The notes beneath the pieces were generated by a model. The model did no database searches. It was given only the letters and a program-made list of their open reading frames with translations, and was not told the DNA's origin. Below, piece by piece: positions 58,400-64,000 of a stretch of 64,000 nucleotides of DNA. The position numbers were made by a program, and so were the translations under genes. Numbering within the stretch: position 1 is the stretch's first letter; every line of letters starts with the position of its first letter. Origin of the DNA: Gambelia wislizenii (lineage: Eukaryota > Chordata > Lepidosauria > Squamata > Crotaphytidae); contig JAUMIR010000001.1 of the NCBI GenBank assembly GCA_030847615.1, positions 444,966,687-445,030,686 on the forward strand, read 5' to 3'.

Positions 58400-59300
58400 G
58401 AAGGCAAGAACCCGACAGCCACAGGAGGAGAGAGATGCCAGCCCTTCTGCTGCAAGGAAGGTCACTTGCAAAAGGCCTTCCTAAATAAAAAGGTCTCAAT
58501 CATTTTCTCTTAGTAATGATTTTGTAAAATTGATTGGTGGCTTGTACAAGGATTGCTCATGAAAGACAGTGTCTAACTTCTCCTCTGATTGTCCTGATTG
58601 TTCCCTCCCCACCACTCAAAACATTGTGGGAACATATCAATATTGCTGCATGTTGGGAATACTGCGCAGGTAAGTGGATTATTTTTTTTCTCCTTTAGAG
58701 GAGCCTGTAGCACTAAACTGACACTGGGGGAATGGGTTACTCTAGGCAGTGTAGGTGGAGTGCTGCTCTTTGGCCACCTGTGAAGTACTAGTATTTACAA
58801 CACAGCCTACTGTTTACAAATCTGGCACTAAAACAAGGCTCAAAGATTACTCCATTTTAACCCTAAACCAAGTCTTTAGGCCAGAATGATGCCCTCTTTC
58901 TCCTAAGGAAGGATCTCTCAGCTGCCAGTTAGTCTAAGCCACATTTCCTCTTTCTGAAGGGAATTATAAACAAACACACATAGAGTGAAAAACCCTAATC
59001 CTTCCTGGCTGACTCTATAGATCCAGTCACCAGCTGTGCTTAGTCAGAGCATCTGACCAGTTTTCTTCAAGTGAGCTGTACGTTCTTCTTCCAAATCCAC
59101 AGTTCCAGACCCATGGGGTCAGGCGCTTTGAAATGGAAAGAACGATAAGGTCAGCAACAATTCTCCAACAGACCAAGGTTTTTATGGCAACACCCTCTCG
59201 AGACCACTGTTGAGTAATTAGTGATTTCACATACGTGAAAGGAAATGCTTCAGTACCAAGTGACAAGCTTGAATGATAGCCTAGACTAGAGCAAGAAAAA
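58400..59300. other. Intron, nothing recognised
   Basis: No repeat ends, exon or simple repeat noted. Confidence 0.4.
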
Positions 59301-59309
59301 GTTATTGCT

Positions 59310-59402
59310 TTTGGACTTTCAGAATCCCCTAGCCAACAATGACACTGGCTATGCTGGCTGCAAGATTCTGGGAGTTGTACTCAAAAAAGTAACTTTTCTA
59401 AG
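59310..59402. repeat. Short palindromic MITE copy
   Basis: GGACTTTCAGAATCCCCTAG and ATTCTGGGAGTTGTACTC flank TGGCTATGCTGGCTG; similar to 13016-13115. Confidence 0.5.
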
Positions 59403-59918
59403 CTCTGGTTTAGACTATGGGTAAGTAATTTGTGCATAGGTGCCACATATGGCACATATAGAAGGAGTTTGCACAGTTCAGGATAGGACAGGAATTAGGT
59501 TTCTCAAGCAGTGCAATACTCCTAACTTTGGTAAACTAGAAGCAACTTTATTCTAAAACAGGGGTGGTACATGTATATAATACTAGAGTGGTTATTAGAA
59601 TGGCACCATCTCATAGTCTGGATAGGATCTATGTCATGCTTGCCATAAAAAGTTCACCTACATCTCTTTATAACTGAGTTTCTCTTTTTATAACCTTTTT
59701 ACAGAGTGCTGCTAATCCACTACTCCAAGGTTTTAGGATTGATGCATTCAGTTTGTGTACATGTGATGGAGCATGTATGAGTTACTCGTTAGGTGGTGGC
59801 CACTATAACTAAAGATGAATGCAGTGTAGACATCACAGTAAATGCAGAAGAAAAAGGAAGTTGGTTGTATATAAAACATATAGAAACAGAGTCCCTATAA
59901 TCAGTTACATTGATATTT

Positions 59919-59988
59919 CTCTCTCTCTGGCTTTTCTTCACAAATGAAGATTCAGGAAGGACTCATCCTGCGCTTACTGCAAGCACGC
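59919..59988 (-). mobile_element. 70-bp retro-insertion with 13-bp TSD
   Basis: On the minus strand the insert reads from GCGTGCTTGCAGTAAGCGC to AAAAGCC(AG)n. It is the extreme 3' end of the LINE at 3538-4033. TACATTGATATTT flanks it perfectly on both sides (59906-59918 and 59989-60001), as expected of target-primed reverse transcription. Confidence 0.9.
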
Positions 59989-60001
59989 TACATTGATATT
60001 T

Positions 60002-62345
60002 ATGTATAAGTATAATGTATATTAAGTGATCAACCCCACCATTTTTTCTAAAATATTCAGTTATTTTAACAACCTTCATGTTATAGTTCAATCTGTATAG
60101 TGAAGTATACTCTGACCTTGTGAAGTCATGTGCCATAACAAAAGGAGATGGCACAGAGAATGCAATAAATCTTCCCTGAAAAGTGAGATTATAGTACTGG
60201 AATATTGGTAGCAACCTAAAATCAAAATGGAACTGAGCAAGCACAGCATAACTTTGTTACTAGTTGCTTCCATAGGTTTTAATGTTTGCACCATTGTTAA
60301 ACACTTTACTGGAGAAGCTGCAGAAAAGAAAAAAGGCAAAGCACCTGTCCCAAAATCTTCTCATTTTAGTTTAAGCGCGCGAGAGTGTGTTTATGCCACA
60401 TATTCAGTTCTCTTGCTGCGAAGCACGTGAGTCTGGTGAGTCTAGAGTTTCCCTAGAAGGGAGAGTGTCTTGGGTAGCTAGTTAGCCTCACAGCTGAACA
60501 CCTTAGCAAGACTGCTGAGCCCAAATGAACTGCATTCTTTCTTAATAAGCTGTAGCTTTAAATTCACAGCAGGCCTAAAATCTCTTGGATGCCTGGTGGT
60601 GGCTTTAAATAGGGTAATTGTGTTGATGGCTTGGAAAAAAGGGAGATTTAGAACAGAATCCCATAGACCATCCCTACAATATGACTCTACAATGGCAAAT
60701 AGAGTTCTGGTCACATAGATTCTATAGCACTCTCAGAAAGCCTCAAACAGTTTTGGTGTCTGGGATAAGTTTCCATTTAAGCATCTCCACTGAATCTATT
60801 TAAGCAATTAAAATTGCTCGGCTACACTTCTATGCACTGTAGAACAATTAGTGCAATACTTCCAGCTGCGCTCTGCTAGCAAAAAATTGTGAGCTAACAG
60901 AATGTTGACACAATAAATATATATTCAATTGAAACCATTTGCTGGCTTTAGAATAGATGAGTCTCTTCCAGATCTTTAGGGAGTACTCCAGAGAGAATGA
61001 TGAGTAACCCATCCCTAAATCATGCTGAAATTCCACAAAAAAGACTTATATAAATGCACACTTGATGAAAAGCACTACATAAATTCCATTTCCATGGATT
61101 CTTCTCCCTTTTCTGCTTAAACATGTCCCACAGTATACCCTCCCTGGGGCAACAAGGAGCCACTTCATTGGAGGGTTCATTAGCTATTTTCAGTATTTTA
61201 TCTGAGTCATAGTTATTATTACCCTAGGGAGGATGGGCAAGGTTTTGGTTTTCACAATGTTTTCCATTCTAGCACAGAGAATAGTGTAGTGCTTGTAACA
61301 TCACTCCGTGTTTTTCAATGCCTCTGGCTTAAATTGGGAGATCTGCCACCTCTTTGCCAACTCTAGCTGACTCAGTGGGAGGTCCATTGAGGGAATGTAC
61401 TAAATACCATACTCTGCCCAAGGACCCATTCCAACTTTCCAGCAGACAATACTTTTTCTCTCTTTAAGACAAAAACTAAAACCTTGAGAAATACAAGAGG
61501 GCAAACACAGTTGTACACTATTTGAGAAGATCTGCTTCTTAATCCAACTAAAAGACTGGGATGACAAGGCAGGGTAGCCAGAAGGTGAATGAGAAGGCCG
61601 TAGCATATAGGAATACCAAATTGGGCTGTAAGTCTGCAAGCCTGCCTAAGTTAGAGAAGCTAGGCCAACTGGCATTGCACAGGTTAGATCCAGCCTCTAA
61701 GGGAATTCTGGCAGCTGTCCTTTCATTTTTAATCAAGGTTAAAATGTTCCACTGTGATTTCAAGGAAGAGAAAGAAGTTTACAAATTATCAGGATACCCC
61801 ATTCCAAGGTTGCCTTGTGGGTCCTTAGGATTGATAGAAGACACGTTCACAATATTCTAACCCTAATGGCAACATCACCTTTGTTGTGTTAGTTGTGTTT
61901 GGCTGTTATCCAGCAAGTCTTAGAAAGGGCAAAGACGAATACAAAACCCTGAACTCCCTTGGCAAACTCCAAGCTGGCTAAATGTGACCCAGACAGAGGT
62001 GATACAAACGCAGGTGGGCTGCTTGAAGTCTCAGTGATTGTAGTCACTGGTTTCTTTGATCACACGAGGCTGTGCTTTCTGATAGAAAAGTAATCCCTTT
62101 CTCAGACCATGAGTTGAATTTCACATACTCCACTTAGGGAGCAGCTCATTAACAGTCTGAACCCTGATTTTGACTTGTGGAATGCAAGGCCATTTAGAGC
62201 CTTCTTGTAAAATCTATTTGTTTCGGCCTGGAAGCTGTTCTGTCACTCATTGGCTGCAAACAGTCAAGTCCTTCTTCAAAATGACACTTGGGGTGATACA
62301 TTTTTCCTCCATATTCTCCTTTTTTAACTTGCTTGATAAGTGAAA
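60002..62345. other. Intron, nothing recognised
   Basis: 2.3 kb. I checked for the missing TB1 exon of LTBP2 (a CCGS..W pattern on the minus strand) and did not see one. Confidence 0.4.
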
Positions 62346-62347
62346 TA

Positions 62348-62561
62348 CAGTTGTCCCTCCACATTCACGGATTTGGCATTCACGGATTTAAGTATTCACG
62401 GCTTGAAAATATTCTTAAAAAATAACAATCCAAAAAACAAACTTTGATTTTGCCATCTTGTATAAGGGACACCATTTTGCTATGCCATTGCAAATAATGG
62501 CACTTGAGTATTCCACGGGAGGTCCTGGAACCAAACCCCAGCGAATGTGAAGGGACAACTG
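62348..62561. mobile_element. Tigger-like MITE, 214 bp, TSD TA
   Basis: CAGTTGTCCCTCCACATTCA and CGAATGTGAAGGGACAACTG are inverted ends with TA on both sides. Same end family as 50263-51769 but with a different, short interior. Confidence 0.87.
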
Positions 62562-62641
62562 TACAATTTCATTGATGTCATTGAAATAACTGCATGTTTG
62601 TATATAATATGCTGATAAGAAGTATAATCCTCTCACTTTAT

Positions 62642-62963
62642 GGACTTTTTCAAATGGGGGGAAACCCCCACCCCGAGGAGGTCAGGAGAAGAACGGGGCT
62701 GTCGCGCTTACAGAGGCCTGTTTCGGACAATGCCGTCCTCCTCCGTCCTCCTCCTGACCTTCCCCTGTGCTGTGGGCACCGCTTTTTATTGACGGAAAAC
62801 CTCCGTCAATAAAAAGTGGCGCCTGCACCACGGGGGAAGGTTGGGAGGAGGTTGGGAGGAAGATGGAGGAGGACTGTGTCATCTGAAACGGGGCTCTGTA
62901 AGCTTGACAGCCCCATTCTTCTCCTGAACTCTTTGGGGTTTCCCCCCCCATTTGAAAAAGTCC
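62642..62963. mobile_element. Foldback DNA transposon, 322 bp
   Basis: GGACTTTTTCAAATGGGGGG and CCCCATTTGAAAAAGTCC are the ends; the centre is TTTTTATTGACGGAAAACCT / CCGTCAATAAAAA near 62802. It has TTTCGGACAATG and CATCTGAAACGGGG blocks as in 16475-16802. Flanks TAT and TCT differ at one base, so the target duplication is imperfect. Confidence 0.83.
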
Positions 62964-63037
62964 TCTGTCTACACTGTTTCATTATTATTCTGCCCCTACC
63001 CTGCATTATTTTATCATCTGGCTGATTTATATTATAT

Positions 63038-63068
63038 TATAGGTTGGTTGGTTGGTTGGTTGGTTGGT
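63038..63068 (+). repeat. (GGTT)n microsatellite
   Basis: About seven GGTT units at the tail of the adjoining minus-strand SINE. Confidence 0.9.
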
Positions 63069-63298
63069 TGTGGTGTGTCTTCAAGTTGTTTCTGACTTAT
63101 GCCAACCCTAAGGTGAATTTATCACAGGGTTTTCTTGGCAAGGTTTGTTTAGACGAGGTTTGCCACTGCCTTTCTCTGAGGCTGAGAGAGAGTGACATGC
63201 CCAAGGTCACTCAGTGGGTTTCCATGGCTGAGTGGGGATTCGAACCCTGGTCTCCAGAGTCATAGTCCAATGCTCAAACCATTACACCATGCTGGCTG
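63068..63298 (-). repeat. tRNA/MIR-core SINE (minus), nearly complete
   Basis: TGTGGTGTGTCTTCAAGTTG, ATCACAGGGTTTTCTTGGCA, GCCCAAGGTCACTCAGTGGG, GGGATTCGAACCCTGGTCTC (B box inverted) and ACCATTACACCATGCTGGC (head inverted). The best preserved copy in the window. Confidence 0.8.
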
Positions 63299-63303
63299 TA
63301 TAT

Positions 63304-63340
63304 TATATCGATATCGATATCGATATCGATATAGATATAT
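63304..63340 (+). repeat. (ATCGAT)n microsatellite
   Basis: ATCGAT hexamers repeat about five times, ending in ATAGATATAT. It lies just beyond the SINE head. Confidence 0.9.
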
Positions 63341-63604
63341 AAAATTCTCTTGGGTATGTTGCTTTTTCCAGTGTGCTGATTGGCCGCTTAGGAAACATAG
63401 CCAACCACTCCCTCAGCCAGTCATCACCCACATGCAAATCTATATATTCCAATGCCATACTGGGAGCGACCAAACAATGTGCTACAGTGTTGGCTATACT
63501 TACTAAGGCTGCAGACCTTTTCAGTTCACCAGTGTGTCTCAGGGCGGCACAATTCTGACTTATGATCTAAGTCTACACAGTAATATATCCATTCCTACTG
63601 AAAT

Positions 63605-63755
63605 GGGACCCAGACAGTCAACTGGTGGAGGGACCCTGCTGCTGAGACGGGACCCAGGTAGTCAAGTGGCAATGGCAGCGGGAAGCCGCTGCTGCCACTG
63701 CAACAGGACCTAGGCAGTCAACTGGCAGCAGTGGCAGCAGGGCAACAGAGAGAGT
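63605..63755 (+). repeat. Short imperfect tandem repeat, ~50 bp, three units
   Basis: GACCCAGACAGTCAACTGG, GACCCAGGTAGTCAAGTGG and GACCTAGGCAGTCAACTGG each precede GGCAG-rich text. Origin unknown. Confidence 0.55.
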
Positions 63756-63919
63756 CACCCTCAGCAATTCCGGGAAAAGTGTGGAACGCTGAGAAGGGGG
63801 AGGAGGCATTCAAATCCACCAGCCTACATTACAGGGTTGTTGTGAGGTCTACCAGGCATGATTTGGGGAGTTTCTTATTGGCGTATATAAAAACAAATAC
63901 ATCTGTTCTTATTATCCAG

Positions 63920-63968
63920 CTAGTTATATTATATTATATTATATTATATTATATTATATTATATTATT
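63920..63968 (+). repeat. (TTATA)n microsatellite
   Basis: TATAT/TTATA pentamers repeat about nine times near the end of the window. Confidence 0.9.
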
Positions 63969-64000
63969 ATGCTTTCTGTTCTTTGTCTGGAAGGACTATC

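Overview
The window is vertebrate genomic DNA, almost certainly from a squamate reptile (lizard or snake). The evidence is the repeat mix: CR1, L2-like and BovB/RTE-type LINE pieces, tRNA- and 5S-rRNA-derived SINEs of squamate type, and many short non-autonomous DNA transposons (hAT-, Tigger- and foldback-type). There is no bacterial-style gene layout. Most open reading frames here are chance or transposon-derived.

The one host gene I can support lies on the minus strand and runs through the window. It is an internal part of LTBP2, which encodes latent TGF-beta binding protein 2, a secreted protein associated with fibrillin microfibrils. Nine exons (40334-40408, 27690-27812, 26098-26262, 23754-23984, 21012-21031, 17672-17711, 12604-12729, 10762-10890, 6884-7003) join in frame into about 343 codons. 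In protein order they encode the tail after a first TB domain, a calcium-binding EGF (cbEGF) domain, an eight-cysteine TB/hybrid-type domain, a linker, an atypical EGF domain and two cbEGF domains. All boundaries have AG/GT dinucleotides and matching phases. The gene's 5' end (signal peptide, first TB domain) must lie beyond 64000 and its 3' end (rest of the cbEGF array, later TB domains) before position 1. I found no further exons in 1-6883 or 40409-64000.

Everything else is intron. 1-6900: SINEs, a Tigger/MER2-like element, a non-LTR 3' end with a (GA)n tail, a foldback element. 7.4-10.2 kb: an L2-like LINE broken by a CR1 insertion, then a 600-bp foldback. 11.2-12.0 kb: a hAT-type MITE broken by a foldback. 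15-17 kb: two Tigger-like MITEs, a SINE and a foldback. 25-33 kb: two more 600-bp foldbacks and two members of a GGGCYYGTCTA-ended family. 42.9-45.1 kb: two CR1 copies. 46.4-48.8 kb: an intact-ended hAT MITE, BovB endonuclease remains, and a MITE carrying Copia-type Gag remains. 50.3-53.7 kb: a Tigger-like MITE with a ~105-bp satellite inside it, and a long antisense CR1. 57-64 kb: more MITEs and SINEs.

The most interesting observation is a set of foldback elements with a terminal motif near GGNNNTTWTCAGAC and 3-bp target duplications of variable sequence (seven perfect, one imperfect), in three size classes. Others are a 70-bp retro-insertion with a perfect 13-bp target duplication, a Copia-like Gag fragment inside a MITE, and a 20-nt LTBP2 microexon.
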